In this document: positions 5,559 to 5,650 of the stretch, piece after piece
Layout: every line of letters begins with the position of its first letter
Numbering within the stretch: the stretch's first letter is position 1
Assembly (NCBI GenBank): GCA_031281385.1
Contig: JAITFL010000043.1
Location: 1 to 5,650 of the forward strand
Origin: Holophagales bacterium
Lineage (GTDB): Bacteria > Acidobacteriota > Holophagae > Holophagales > Holophagaceae
Direction: 5' to 3'
Length of the DNA stretch: 5,650 bases
Notes under the pieces: generated by a model
The model's input: the letters and a program-made list of their open reading frames with translations, nothing else
Database searches by the model: none
What the model was told of the DNA's origin: nothing
Translations under genes and position numbers: made by a program

Positions 5559-5650
5559 TGAGGCCAGAACGAAGCTGAAATATGCAGTAGGACGAAAAGC
5601 TGGGGGAAGCCGACACTTCCGCAAAGCCCAACAGGGCGGCCTTGGTATCC

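Noticed and set aside
5496..5561. A 21-codon plus-strand frame starting in the 22-bp hairpin loop, whose frame stays open after its TGA to the window end.
   Set aside because: No ribosome site, and the frame consists of the hairpin arms, so openness follows from the repeat structure.
5626..5632. GCCCAAC matches the integron attC RYYYAAC core.
   Set aside because: No paired GTTRRRY site or cassette layout in the window, and a seven-base match is expected by chance.
5519..5650. 5' end of a group II intron, which may insert after terminator hairpins and starts GUGYG.
   Set aside because: The bases here are GCGCG, no intron-encoded protein or domain V is in view, and the similarity is only general hairpin style.

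Overview
The window holds five protein genes in mid-GC bacterial DNA. From start to end they are: a large secreted protein of unknown function (+), a solitary RelB/DinJ-type antitoxin (-), nadC (+), a membrane-anchored protein of an uncharacterised family (-), and a type IV pilin/type II secretion pseudopilin-like protein (+). A signal peptide, a prepilin with a class III signal and an anchored extracytoplasmic protein together suggest a Gram-negative (diderm) bacterium. The styles of the secreted protein, the anchored protein and the short GspG-like pilin recall Acidobacteriota, possibly Holophagae. That is recall without a database search, so it is tentative.

Layout. Bases 14-2461 encode an 815-residue exported protein. 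By my own alignment it is two diverged copies of one unit, each a degenerate thioredoxin-like segment followed by a helical segment. A C8 tract lies in its signal-peptide codons. Bases 2462-2521 carry a long hairpin between convergent genes. Bases 2522-2815 (-) encode the antitoxin, with no toxin beside it. The divergent gap 2816-3004 carries three copies of one hexamer spaced exactly 11 bp apart next to the antitoxin, and a dyad nearer nadC. Bases 3005-3868 are a complete nadC, which converges on the anchored protein at 3895-4632 (-).

Bases 4633-5063 (431 bp) have no convincing protein gene but much structure. On the minus strand there is a clear intrinsic-terminator-like hairpin just upstream of the anchored gene's ribosome site, a dyad over a possible promoter, and a G-quadruplex-type G-run. 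A possible promoter for the pilin gene reads on the plus strand. After the pilin gene (5064-5471), three hairpins stand almost back to back from the stop codon to 5558, and weaker structure continues to the window end.

The genes do not form one operon. Strands alternate along the window, so each gene is probably its own unit or an end member of one. Only NadC has a firm metabolic role (NAD synthesis). The best leads are the hairpin upstream of the anchored gene, the hairpin cluster after the pilin gene, the 11-bp repeats at the orphan antitoxin, and the duplicated secreted protein.
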